Shown here piece by piece: positions 8,325 to 17,452 of a stretch of DNA of 60,527 bases (position 1 is the stretch's first letter; each line of letters begins with the position of its first letter). The DNA comes from Pseudomonadota bacterium (lineage in GTDB: Bacteria; Myxococcota_A; UBA9042), in NCBI GenBank assembly GCA_005792545.1, contig SXRM01000303.1, forward strand, positions 1-60,527. The letters are read 5' to 3'. The position numbers and the translations under genes are program-made. The notes under the pieces are model-generated. The model saw only the letters and a program-made list of their open reading frames with translations. It made no database searches and was not told where the DNA came from.

Positions 8325-9257
8325 ATGGCGCTGACCGTGAATCAAGCATTCGACGAACTGCTGAGCCGCCTGGAGCTCAACCAAGCTCGGATCGACTTGG
8401 CTTCTCAGCGCTACGCCGCTGTGAAGGGCCATCTGGAGACGGCACTGCCAGGCAAAACCGTGCGACAGATCGGCTCGTTTCAGCGGCGGACCAAGATTCA
8501 CCCAGGTGCCGTCAACGGCCCCTGGGACATTGATGTCGCCGTCTGTTTTGACGACGTGACGGCCTACGCGACGGACGGCAACGGTATCACACCGCAAAAA
8601 TCCCTCGACATTGTCCGCGCAGCGCTGACCAGCAACCAGAACTACAAGGTCATGGGGCCTGTCCGCGATGCGCCAGTTGTCGTTCTCAAATATGCAGATG
8701 GGTTCAAGATTGAACTCGTGCCGTGCTATCGTGAACGGACTGGTAAGTACCCCCGTCCTGGCGGACCGGCGGCTTACATCGTGCCGTCGCCCCAAAATGC
8801 TTGGGTTCCCGCAGACTACGACTTCGACGCACAACTGATTTCGTCGCTGAATCAGACTGCGGCGGCAGGCAACCTCGTGCCGGCCATCAAACTTGTGAAG
8901 GGGTTCGTCCGCGCCCAGTCGTTGCCACTGAAGTCCTTCCACATTGAAGTGCTCTGCGCTGCTGTGGTGCCGGATCTCGTTCGCGGTTGGAAACTCACCG
9001 GGATCTTGTGGCAGACCCAGCATCTCTTTGCACACACCCTCACGGGTCTCGCCCAAATGCTCCATCAGCCCGCGAGCCTCCCTGGGAGTCACTCCGTTGC
9101 GGCGGATTCCGGCTTTGGGCCCGCAGAGCGAGCGCACTACGCCGCGGTGTTTGACAAGTATGCGGGATGCGCACGGAAGGCACTTGAACTGGACGAAGCC
9201 GCTGGCGTTGTCGACTTGTGGCGGCAAATCTACGGCGAGCCGTTTCCGGCCGAATAA
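8325..9257 (+). CDS. CD-NTase-like nucleotidyltransferase (SMODS; CBASS-type second-messenger synthase)
   Basis: A 310-aa protein with the OAS/cGAS-like (SMODS) polymerase-beta fold signature. GS at residues 49-50 (QIGSFQRRTKI) is followed by DID near 68-70 (GPWDIDVAVCFDD), and a third acidic position in FKIELVPC near 130, where Glu replaces the more usual Asp. The family makes cyclic di- or trinucleotides from NTPs on phage infection. The next gene encodes a SLATT two-TM protein, a known nucleotide-gated effector partner of SMODS enzymes, so the pair reads as a minimal CBASS module. No Cap2/Cap3, HORMA or TRIP13 accessory gene is present. The product nucleotide cannot be read from the sequence. 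Confidence 0.85.
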   Translation: MALTVNQAFDELLSRLELNQARIDLASQRYAAVKGHLETALPGKTVRQIGSFQRRTKIHPGAVNGPWDIDVAVCFDDVTAYATDGNGITPQKSLDIVRAALTSNQNYKVMGPVRDAPVVVLKYADGFKIELVPCYRERTGKYPRPGGPAAYIVPSPQNAWVPADYDFDAQLISSLNQTAAAGNLVPAIKLVKGFVRAQSLPLKSFHIEVLCAAVVPDLVRGWKLTGILWQTQHLFAHTLTGLAQMLHQPASLPGSHSVAADSGFGPAERAHYAAVFDKYAGCARKALELDEAAGVVDLWRQIYGEPFPAE

Positions 9258-9265
9258 GGAGCAAC

Positions 9266-9808
9266 GTGACAGAGCCCGAAGCCCAGCACTTGCTTGAACA
9301 GCTGCGAAAAGTCTCGGAAAACAGCCTGTACTCGGCACAGGCTCATTTCTTTGACGCCAAAGCGGCAGAGAGCGCCAGGTGGCAGTACATCGTTATCCCA
9401 GCCCTTTTGGGCGCGGTTCTGGCACTGATTGCCGCGTTTCGACCCGACATCAAGTGGGCGGCCGCAGTGGCAGCATTTCTGGCGGCGGCGGCGGGCATCG
9501 CGTCCTCGATTGGCGTGGACAAGGATACCGCAGCGCACAACAGTGCCGGGCAAGCGCTGACCGTCTTGCGCCACGAGGCTGACCGAGTGGCAAGCGGCTT
9601 CTGGCGCGAGATGACTAAGGCCGAGTTGTACGCCGAAACGCGCCGAATCTGCGACAAGTACGACCAACTGACGGCGGTGCTCATCCCGACTTCAGACGAG
9701 GGCTTCGCCAAGGCAACTGAGAACATCAAGAAGAGGACGTTCGAGTACGACTTCAAAGAAGGCGCGCCGCTCCCCCTAACCGCCACCAAGGACGCTTCCG
9801 AAAAATGA
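9266..9808 (+). CDS. SLATT-domain two-TM membrane effector
   Basis: A 180-aa protein. I chose GTG 9266 because AAGGA sits 5 nt before it and it clears the upstream stop at 9257; a longer frame from 9218 overlaps the CD-NTase. After a short helical N-terminus come two hydrophobic segments (residues ~40-58, IVIPALLGAVLALIAAF, and ~62-84, WAAAVAAFLAAAAGIASSIGV) and then a charged helical tail, the layout of SLATT domains (SMODS and SLOG-associating 2TM effectors). Known family role: pore formation in the inner membrane after binding a nucleotide signal, causing abortive infection. The stop overlaps the next start by 4 bp (ATGA), tying it to the methylase gene. Confidence 0.85.
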   Translation: MTEPEAQHLLEQLRKVSENSLYSAQAHFFDAKAAESARWQYIVIPALLGAVLALIAAFRPDIKWAAAVAAFLAAAAGIASSIGVDKDTAAHNSAGQALTVLRHEADRVASGFWREMTKAELYAETRRICDKYDQLTAVLIPTSDEGFAKATENIKKRTFEYDFKEGAPLPLTATKDASEK

Positions 9809-12800
9809 CCGACACCTCCCGTCTAATCGAACACGCCTTCCCGCTCAAGCAGACCTCGCTGGACTCCGTCCACGAGAAGAACGTCCGCCACGGCCACATC
9901 TCGACCCTGCACATCTGGCCGGCGCGCCGCCCTTTGGCCGCCTGCCGCGCCGCGCTCATCGCCACGCTGCTGCCGGACCCAGGCACGCCCGAAGCGCGGC
10001 AGGCGCTGTGCGAGAAGATTGGCGGCCGCATCGTCAAGGTCATCGAGCGCAAGAAGATGCCGAATGGCGAAATCGTCGAGCGCGAGAAGGAAGAGACCGT
10101 CGGCGGCATCCTGCACTGGGGTCGCGAGACGGAGAACGCCGCGGACCTGGAGTGGTTCCGCAAGGAAATTCGCAAGGCCTACGGCGGACGCGCGCCACGG
10201 GTGCTCGACCCGTTCTCGGGCGGTGGCGCGATTCCACTGGAGGCCATGCGGCTGGGCTGCGAGGCGACGGCCATCGACATCAATCCGGTGGCGTGGTTCA
10301 TCCTCAAGTGCACGCTGGAGTACCCGCAGAAGCTGGCCGGGCAGACGCACCCGCTGCCGGACTTCATCTTGGAAAATGAAGAGTTCATGGAGTCGTTCTA
10401 CAAGGCGCACCCGCACCTGGTCGGCCGAACCAAGCAGACGGCCAAGCAGAAGAAGCAGTTCGCCAATGACTTGTTTTTGTTTGAAAAGGAGGATACGGGA
10501 CGCGCGCCGAAGGCTGACCTGCCGTGGCACGTGCTCGCTTGGGGCCAATGGGTGCTCGACCGCGCGCGGCGTGAACTAGCACAGTTCTACCCAACTTACG
10601 CAAACTTCGAGCCAGCCGACCGGAGGGCCAGCAAGGCATACGAAACGCAGACGATTCGCGTCGTGCCGATGGACACTGACGGCCGAGCAGATATTGACCA
10701 GTTGAACGCTGAATTCAGCAAGGACTATCTGGCCGACGTGCGCAATCCACGTTGGGTCGCAAAGCCGACGGTCGCATACCTTTGGGCGAGGGCCGTCACG
10801 TGCAAGAACTGTCGCGCGACGATTCCCCTGCTGAAGACGCGCTGGCTATGCAAGCGCCCGAACAAGCGCGTCTTGCTGACCATGGAGCGCAACGCCGAGG
10901 GCACTGGCGTCATCTTCGGCGTTCAGACGAATGTGCCCGTCATTGGCTCGAACGCAGCTCAGAAGCGCGAGCACGACAAGCGATTGGGCATGGGAACCAT
11001 GTCGCGGTCTGGGACCCAGTGTCCCTGCTGCCCTGCGATTCTCCCGCAGGAGGATATTCGCCTTGAGGGGCAAGCCGGCCGCCTTCGCACCATCCCGCTT
11101 GCCGTTGTTTTTGATGGAAGCTTCGGCAAGGACTACAGACCATTCACCGAGTTTGAGCGCGACATCTCGCCGAATCCGTTGGCCGTGGACGACGAGGTGG
11201 TCAAATCGCTGGTGCAGGGCTCGCTGAACGCTTCCGTGCCGAAGGGTGCCAGTCGCAGTGGCGGCGGCTCAGCGTTCACCGCACCGATGTACGGTTTCAA
11301 TGAATGGCGGAGTCTGTTTACGCCGCGGCAGCAGGTTGCGCTTTCGCAGGTCGTGTCGGCGATTCTCGCCGCACGAGAGGCATCCGGCCGGGCCGGCTAC
11401 GCGCCGGAATGGCAAGAGGCTCTGGGCGCGTACATGGTGTGTGGGTTCGACCGGATGCTCGACTTCAATTCCACTTGCCTTTCATGGATTTCGAGCGTCG
11501 AGGCCATCGGGCACACGTTTGCACGGTACGCCTTGCCGATTACTTGGGACTTCAGCGAAGCCGCTCTGATAAACGAAGTCCGTGGCGGCTGGCGCATGTG
11601 CCTCGAAGCGTGCATGGAGAGCTTCACAACGATTGCCAAGGCGACCACTGGAAACCCGCCGGCACCTCACGTGCTGAACAAGAGCGCCAAATCAATGGGG
11701 TTGACAACGAAGTTCGACCTCGTGCTCACCGACCCGCCGTACTACGATGCCATCCCGTACTCAGACTTGATGGACTACTTCTACGTATGGTTGCGGCGAA
11801 GTGCGGCGGGCTTGTCGCCTGACATCGCTGCGAATTTTCAAGAGCCGTTGTCGCCAAAGTGGTCGCATGAACGGGACGACGGCGAACTCGTTGACGACGC
11901 GGGCCGTCACGCTGGCAATGCCGCTCGGTCGAAACAGGTGTACGAAGACGGCATGGCCGACGTGTTCAAAGGAGCGCACGGCCTTCTGGAAGACGACGGT
12001 CGGCTGGTCATTGTCTTCGCGCACAAGAAGCCCGATGCCTGGGAGACATTGGTCGGTGCAATCATCCGAGCTGGCTTCGTCGTTGACGGCAGCTGGCCAA
12101 TCCAAACCGAGCAAGCAGCTAGAATCAGAGCCCAAACGTCGGCAGCATTGGCGTCCTCCGTCTGGCTCGTCTGCAAAAAGCGCCCCGCCACCGCCCGACC
12201 CGGCTGGGATACCCAAGTTCTCGATGAAATGCGCACCAAAATCCGCCTTCAACTCCGCCAGTTCTGGGACGCAGGCATCCGCGGCCCCGACTTCGTCTGG
12301 GCGGCGACCGGCCCAGCGCTGGAGGCCTACAGCGCCCACCCCGTCGTCCGGAAGGCCAACGAACCCGGCCCGTTGACCGTCGCCGAGTTCCTTTCGCACG
12401 TCCGCCGCATGGTTATCGACTTCGTCGTCGGCCGCGTCCTCACCGGCGACAAGGGCGAAGTCGACGACGGCGAGCGCCTTGACGAACCCACAGCGTACTA
12501 CCTCCTGCACCGCAACGACTTCGGCCTCGACGACGCCCCAGCCGGTGCGTGCATCCTCTACGCCGTGTCGTGCGGCCTGTCCGACAAGGAGCTATCCGAC
12601 ACATGGGACTTGCTCGCCTCGACCAAGGGCAAGCAGGCCGACGACGAAGACGAGGAGCCCAGCGACGACGACGAAGGCGACAGCACCGATTCCGGCAGCA
12701 AAATCAAGCTCAAGACCTGGTCCCAGCGCCACGGCAAGTCGATGGGCTACGAAGCCCCCGGCGGTCGACCCATCCCGCTCATCGACCGCGTGCACCGGCT

Positions 12801-13014
12801 GATGCAGCTGTGGAAGTCTGGGGAGCTCAGCAAAGTCGACGAGTACCTGGACCAAAACGGCCTACGCCGCCAAGAACTCTTCAAGCGCCTGCTGCAATCG
12901 CTCATCGAGCTGTCGGATCGCGGCAGCGAAGAGCGGGCGCTTCTGGAATCGCTGAGCAATCACGTCCAAGCCAAAGGTGCAGCGACACCGTCGCTGTTCG
13001 GGAGCGACGCATGA
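9805..13014 (+). CDS. DUF1156 DNA methylase (anti-phage-associated type)
   Basis: A 1069-aa protein. It opens with the DUF1156 signature IEHAFPLKQTSLDSVHEKN and HGHISTLHIWPARRP. SAM-binding motif I is VLDPFSGGGAIPLEAMRLG near residue 133, and the catalytic motif IV is LVLTDPPYYDAIPYSDLMDYF near 640, an amino-methyltransferase DPPY. Between them lies a zinc-ribbon-like insert (CKNC near 332, CPCC near 406). An acidic low-complexity linker (DDEDEEPSDDDEGD) is near 950. Relatives are found next to DUF499 ATPases and helicases in defence islands. It probably methylates host DNA so that the partner machinery spares it. It overlaps its neighbours by 4 bp at both ends. Confidence 0.92.
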   Translation: MTDTSRLIEHAFPLKQTSLDSVHEKNVRHGHISTLHIWPARRPLAACRAALIATLLPDPGTPEARQALCEKIGGRIVKVIERKKMPNGEIVEREKEETVGGILHWGRETENAADLEWFRKEIRKAYGGRAPRVLDPFSGGGAIPLEAMRLGCEATAIDINPVAWFILKCTLEYPQKLAGQTHPLPDFILENEEFMESFYKAHPHLVGRTKQTAKQKKQFANDLFLFEKEDTGRAPKADLPWHVLAWGQWVLDRARRELAQFYPTYANFEPADRRASKAYETQTIRVVPMDTDGRADIDQLNAEFSKDYLADVRNPRWVAKPTVAYLWARAVTCKNCRATIPLLKTRWLCKRPNKRVLLTMERNAEGTGVIFGVQTNVPVIGSNAAQKREHDKRLGMGTMSRSGTQCPCCPAILPQEDIRLEGQAGRLRTIPLAVVFDGSFGKDYRPFTEFERDISPNPLAVDDEVVKSLVQGSLNASVPKGASRSGGGSAFTAPMYGFNEWRSLFTPRQQVALSQVVSAILAAREASGRAGYAPEWQEALGAYMVCGFDRMLDFNSTCLSWISSVEAIGHTFARYALPITWDFSEAALINEVRGGWRMCLEACMESFTTIAKATTGNPPAPHVLNKSAKSMGLTTKFDLVLTDPPYYDAIPYSDLMDYFYVWLRRSAAGLSPDIAANFQEPLSPKWSHERDDGELVDDAGRHAGNAARSKQVYEDGMADVFKGAHGLLEDDGRLVIVFAHKKPDAWETLVGAIIRAGFVVDGSWPIQTEQAARIRAQTSAALASSVWLVCKKRPATARPGWDTQVLDEMRTKIRLQLRQFWDAGIRGPDFVWAATGPALEAYSAHPVVRKANEPGPLTVAEFLSHVRRMVIDFVVGRVLTGDKGEVDDGERLDEPTAYYLLHRNDFGLDDAPAGACILYAVSCGLSDKELSDTWDLLASTKGKQADDEDEEPSDDDEGDSTDSGSKIKLKTWSQRHGKSMGYEAPGGRPIPLIDRVHRLMQLWKSGELSKVDEYLDQNGLRRQELFKRLLQSLIELSDRGSEERALLESLSNHVQAKGAATPSLFGSDA

Positions 13015-14072
13015 GCACACTGGCCCGCATGTTGGCCTCGACGTCGTCCATTCCGGCGGCAGTGGCCTGGTACGTCGCCGATATCGCCGAGTTCCGTGGC
13101 CGTCAGGAACTCTTCACCCGCCAGTCGCCGCAAAAACTCAAAGCTCTTCGCGAAAGCGCCATCATCGAGAGCGCCATTGCGTCCAACCGCATCGAGGGCG
13201 TGAACATCGCCCAAGACCGCGTGCGGCCCGTCCTCATTGCCGCAGCGGCGTTGCAAGACCGCGACGAGGAAGAAGTGCGCGGCTACCGCGACGCTTTGCG
13301 GCTGATTCACGACCATGGCGCGGATCTGCCTGTCACACCCGACACCATCCTGCGCCTGCACGCCCTGTGCCGCGGCGAAATCTGGGACGCGGGCAAGTAC
13401 AAGGACAAGGACGTCGACATCATCGAGCGCTTTGCCGACGGGACGAGTCGCGTGCGGTTTCGCACGCTGGCGCCAGATGCCACGCCGGCTGCCGTAGAAG
13501 CCCTGTGCGGGGATTGGTCGACTTGCCTGCGCGAGCTGCCGGCGCTGGCGACGGTAGCGTTGGCAGCCTTCAACCTCGATTTCCTGTGCATCCATCCGTT
13601 CCGCGACGGCAATGGCCGGGTTTCACGACTGCTTTGGCTTCTCTGCGCCTACAAGCTCGGTCTGCAAGTTGGCCGCTACATCAGCTTGGAGCGCCTCGTC
13701 GAAGAAAACAAAGAGCGCTACTACGAAACCTTGCAAATGGCATCGCAGGGCTGGCATGAAGGCCGCGAAGATGCCTGGAGCTACGTGGCCTACGTGCTGT
13801 CGACTATCAAGGTCGCCTATCGCCAGTTCGAGCAACGTCTTGAAGCAACGCCGGAGCCGCGCGGTGCCAAGACGGAGTCCTTAGAGGCGGCGATTGCGCG
13901 ACACCATGGCGAGTTCACGGCAGCCGATCTTGAGCGCGCGTGCCCGGGCGTCAGCCACGCCATGATTCGCCATGTGCTGAATACCCTGCGACAATCTGGC
14001 GAGATCGTGTGCGTCACCAAAGGCGCTGGTGCGCGCTGGCGCAAGGTCAGCCCAGGCGGGCGAACTGTATAA
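13011..14072 (+). CDS. Fic-domain AMPylase-like protein with N-terminal inhibitory motif
   Basis: A 353-aa protein starting at the ATG that overlaps the methylase stop (ATGA). The Fic core motif HPFRDGNGRVSR is complete near residues 193-204, so the catalytic His, the Asp and the phosphate-binding GNGR are present. SNRIEG near residue 58 matches the class II inhibitory helix motif (S/T)xxxE(G/N), implying that activity is held in check. A C-terminal winged helix (AAIARHHGEFTAADLERACPGVSHAMIRHVLNTL) resembles DNA-binding domains of stand-alone Fic proteins. The family transfers AMP, or other phosphate-containing groups, to protein hydroxyls. Its place inside a methylase/ATPase operon suggests it modifies a partner or a host target. 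It may also be a self-contained toxin unit. Confidence 0.9.
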   Translation: MSTLARMLASTSSIPAAVAWYVADIAEFRGRQELFTRQSPQKLKALRESAIIESAIASNRIEGVNIAQDRVRPVLIAAAALQDRDEEEVRGYRDALRLIHDHGADLPVTPDTILRLHALCRGEIWDAGKYKDKDVDIIERFADGTSRVRFRTLAPDATPAAVEALCGDWSTCLRELPALATVALAAFNLDFLCIHPFRDGNGRVSRLLWLLCAYKLGLQVGRYISLERLVEENKERYYETLQMASQGWHEGREDAWSYVAYVLSTIKVAYRQFEQRLEATPEPRGAKTESLEAAIARHHGEFTAADLERACPGVSHAMIRHVLNTLRQSGEIVCVTKGAGARWRKVSPGGRTV

Positions 14073-14092
14073 CAACACGTTATCTGTATAAC
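14065..14092 (+). promoter_or_regulatory. Direct repeat CTGTATAAC in the fic-DUF499 gap
   Basis: CTGTATAAC occurs at 14065-14073 and 14084-14092, spaced by 19 bp, in an AT-rich 40-bp patch that contrasts with the surrounding GC-rich DNA. CGAACT flanks the pair on both sides (14061-14066 and 14092-14097). TATAAC resembles a -10 box. It could be an internal promoter with an operator. This is the only intergenic gap above 10 bp in the eight-gene operon. Confidence 0.35.
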
Positions 14093-14113
14093 GAACTAGC
14101 TAACGAGGCCCCA

Positions 14114-17100
14114 ATGTCAAAGAACCCTTGGAAAGCATGGCACCAAGTCGTTCAACTGCGCGAGGACTTGCGCTCGGGCGACCTGCCGATGCACATGTTC
14201 GCCGCCGACCTGTACGAGGTCGCGATGCAGAGCGGCAAGCGGCCGGTGTACGAGGACCCCAAGGAGTTCTTCGCGCTGACCTACCCGACCTGGAACCTGC
14301 GGCAGCTGGTCAAGGACGTTGTGCTGCGCCTCGCCGGCAAGAACGACAAGGCGGTTCGCCAGCTTGAGCTGACCTACGGCGGCGGCAAGACGCACACGCT
14401 CATCACGCTGCTGCACATGGCGCGCGACCCGGCGTCGCTGCCGAAGCTGCCCGCGGTGAACGAGTTCAAGGAGGCCATCGGTGTAGAACCGCCGAAATGC
14501 CGCGTCGCCGCGCTGTGTTTCGACAAGCTCGACGTCGAAAAGGGCATGGAAGTCCGCGACCCGGACGGCGACGTGCGCTGGCTGCGCCACCCGTGGAGCG
14601 TGCTGGCCTTTCAGCTCGCTGGCGACAAGGGCATGCAACTGCTGCACGCCGAAGGCCTGAACGCCGAGCGCGAATCGGCACCGGCAGAGAACCTGCTGAC
14701 TGCGCTTCTGTCGCTGCCAGCGACCGACGGCCTGGGCACGCTCATCCTCATCGACGAAGTGCTGATGTTCGCGCGCGAAAAGGTCGCACTGGACAAGTCG
14801 TGGTTGGACAAGCTGAGCAACTTCTTTCAGTACCTGACCCAAGCCGCTGCCAAGGTCGACCGCTGCTGCATCGTGGCATCGCTGCTGGCGACGGACCCGA
14901 AGAAGAGCGACTCGCTGGGCAAGGAAGTGCTCGGCGACCTGTACGGCATCTTCCAGCGCCAGCGCGAGGCGGCGGTCGAGCCGGTAGTCAAGGAAGACGT
15001 GGCAGAAGTGCTGCGGCGGCGGTTTTTCACGCCCGAGTCGCTGAAGGACAAGGACGCTTTCCGCGCGCCGGTGCAGGCCGCACTGGTCGGCATCCAGGCG
15101 CTGGACGAGCAGACCCAGAAACGCGGGGCAGACGCGGAGGACCGGTTCCTGCGCAGCTACCCGTTCCATCCGGATCTGACCGAGGTGCTGTACGGCAAGT
15201 GGACGCAGCTTTCGCGTTTCCAGCGCACCCGCGGCGTGTTGCGCACGTTTGCTTTGGCGCTGCGCGACGCAGAGAAGTGGGACAACAGCCCGCTCATCGG
15301 GCCGGCCGCGCTGCTGGCGGCACCGGACAGCAAGGAAGGTCTGTCAGAGGCGCTAAGCGAGCTGGTCGCCGTGGCCGATACCGAGGAAAGCGACGGCCGG
15401 AAGCAGGCTTGGCGTGGCATCCTCGACAGCGACTTTGTCCAGGCGCGGCGCATCCAGTCGGAGTCGATGGGCTGCAAGTCGCGCGAAATCGAGCAAGCGG
15501 TGGTCGCCACGTTTCTGCACTCGCAGCCCATCGGCCAAAGCGCCAAGGCCCGCGACCTGCTGCTGCTGCTGGGCTCGGCGCGGCCCGACAAGATTGAACT
15601 GGAGAAGGGCCTCAACCGCTGGGCACAGCTGAGTTATTGGCTCGACGACTCGCTGACGACGACGGCGGACGGCCAACTGCCGGGCACCTGGCGCTTGGGC
15701 AACCGACCGAACCTGACCCAGATGCAGTCGAACGCAGCCAAGAGCATCTCCGAGTCCGTGGTGGACGCGAAGGTGCTGGACGAAATCGGCGCGACCAAGG
15801 ACTTGACGGCAACCGCCTCGGCCGCGGGGGTCAAGACCAGCACACTGCCTTTCAAGCCCAAGGATATCGACGACGACGGCAAGTTCCAATACGCGGTCCT
15901 GGGGCCACGTTGCGCTTCCGAGGCGGGCAAGCCGAGTCCAGAAGCCGTCAAGTTCCTGGAGGAAACGACCGGCAGCGACAAGCCGCGCGTCTACCGCAAC
16001 GCCGTCATCTTGCTGGTGCCGTCCAAGGACGGTCTGGAACTGGCGCGCGCGGCGGTGCGGGACTTCATGGCGTGGGAGACCGTCCGAGAAGACCTGAAGA
16101 AGCAACAGAAAGACGGCAACATCGACGCAGCACGGGCGACGACGCTGCAGGTCAACATCGACAAGGCCAAAAAGCGCATCCCCGACGCCATCCGTCAGGC
16201 GTACTGCCTCGTGGTGACCGTTGGCGAGAAGAACGACGTGATTGCGTTCAAGATTACCGTCACGGATGACAAGCACTTCAGCATCATCAAGGGCGACAAG
16301 CGGTCGCGCATCCAGGAAGTGGCGGTCACCGCCGAAGCAATTCTGCCCGACGGCCCGTACAACCTGTGGCGCGACGGGGAGACCTCGCGTCGGGTCAAGG
16401 ACTTGTCGGGCGCCTTTGCGCAGATGCCGCACCTGCCCAAGATGCTGAAGGCGTCGGCCATCGTGGAAACGCTCGCCAGCGGCTGCGCGGCGGGTACCTT
16501 CGCGCTGCGCCTGACTCGGCCGGACGGTACCTCGCGCGTGTGGTGGATGGCGCGGCCGGACGAGAACGCCTTGGCCGACTCGTCGCTGGAACTGGTGCTG
16601 GCTCAGCACGCCGAACTCGGCGAGCTTGCGCCGGAGCTGCTGGCCCCGAAGAAGTTGCCTGGGCTGTGGACTGGCGACGAGGTGACGGTTGGCGATGTGT
16701 GCGCGTATTTCGACGGGACCAAGGTGGTGCACGTCGAGAAGGATGGCTACGCCGAGCCGCGCCGTGTACCGAAGGCCGCGGCCGCGGTTGTTGAACAGGC
16801 TGTCGCGACGGCCACAGAGAAGGGCAACATCTGGGCGCTCTCGACGCACGCCAGCTTCTGGAAAGAGGCTGTCCCTGCAGGCGTTTTGACAGACGCCTCG
16901 CGCTTGCGCGCGCCGCCGGCGGGCCGCGCGGCCACGGAACTTCTGCCTGAGAGCTTGCCGGCGGCTTGGAAGGACGGGGCTACCAATGCACTCGCGCTGC
17001 TGACCGCGCTGTCTGCAAAGGTGGGCGAGCGGCTGCCGTGGACGACGGTGCGCGACGTCCTTTCGGCGGCGCTGACGGCCCAGTTCCTGATGCTCGACGC

Positions 17101-17452
17101 CGCCTCCGCCAAGTGGCCATGTGCAGTGGAGGCTGCCGCGACCGTCAAGCTCGTTCTGGCCGACGTTGTGACGGACGGGGGTGGTGGCGGCGGTGGACGC
17201 CCGAAGGAGCCGGCGACGCCCACGAGCGCGGTTGGCGAGCAGGAGGTGACGCCGACGGACATCCAGGAGTTGGGCGACCTGATGGGTAAGCTGCTGAACA
17301 TCAAGAACGAGACTGGAGCGCAACTGAAGTTCACCGTTCGGATTGAGGCGTCGGACGGCAAGGGGGCGCCGCCGACCACGGAGGTCGTGGCGAAGCTGAA
17401 TGTGGTGTTGAAGGGCGCGGGCATCAAGTTGAGTTCTGGAGGTGAAGTGTGA
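14114..17452 (+). CDS. DUF499 AAA+-like ATPase (anti-phage-associated type)
   Basis: A 1112-aa protein starting at ATG 14114 (MSKNPWKAWHQVVQLREDLRS). It has Walker A TYGGGKTHTLITL near residues 88-96 and Walker B TLILIDEVLMFAR near 209-217, the hallmarks of DUF499. The long C-terminal part shows no recognised fold; a Gly-rich hinge (DGGGGGGGRPKE) near residue 1023 separates a final ~85-residue tail. DUF499 proteins travel with DUF1156 methylases in anti-phage loci and are thought to be a DNA-dependent motor or sensor. The GTG of the next gene overlaps its stop by 4 bp. The name rests on motif recall, not a profile search. Confidence 0.9.
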   Translation: MSKNPWKAWHQVVQLREDLRSGDLPMHMFAADLYEVAMQSGKRPVYEDPKEFFALTYPTWNLRQLVKDVVLRLAGKNDKAVRQLELTYGGGKTHTLITLLHMARDPASLPKLPAVNEFKEAIGVEPPKCRVAALCFDKLDVEKGMEVRDPDGDVRWLRHPWSVLAFQLAGDKGMQLLHAEGLNAERESAPAENLLTALLSLPATDGLGTLILIDEVLMFAREKVALDKSWLDKLSNFFQYLTQAAAKVDRCCIVASLLATDPKKSDSLGKEVLGDLYGIFQRQREAAVEPVVKEDVAEVLRRRFFTPESLKDKDAFRAPVQAALVGIQALDEQTQKRGADAEDRFLRSYPFHPDLTEVLYGKWTQLSRFQRTRGVLRTFALALRDAEKWDNSPLIGPAALLAAPDSKEGLSEALSELVAVADTEESDGRKQAWRGILDSDFVQARRIQSESMGCKSREIEQAVVATFLHSQPIGQSAKARDLLLLLGSARPDKIELEKGLNRWAQLSYWLDDSLTTTADGQLPGTWRLGNRPNLTQMQSNAAKSISESVVDAKVLDEIGATKDLTATASAAGVKTSTLPFKPKDIDDDGKFQYAVLGPRCASEAGKPSPEAVKFLEETTGSDKPRVYRNAVILLVPSKDGLELARAAVRDFMAWETVREDLKKQQKDGNIDAARATTLQVNIDKAKKRIPDAIRQAYCLVVTVGEKNDVIAFKITVTDDKHFSIIKGDKRSRIQEVAVTAEAILPDGPYNLWRDGETSRRVKDLSGAFAQMPHLPKMLKASAIVETLASGCAAGTFALRLTRPDGTSRVWWMARPDENALADSSLELVLAQHAELGELAPELLAPKKLPGLWTGDEVTVGDVCAYFDGTKVVHVEKDGYAEPRRVPKAAAAVVEQAVATATEKGNIWALSTHASFWKEAVPAGVLTDASRLRAPPAGRAATELLPESLPAAWKDGATNALALLTALSAKVGERLPWTTVRDVLSAALTAQFLMLDAASAKWPCAVEAAATVKLVLADVVTDGGGGGGGRPKEPATPTSAVGEQEVTPTDIQELGDLMGKLLNIKNETGAQLKFTVRIEASDGKGAPPTTEVVAKLNVVLKGAGIKLSSGGEV

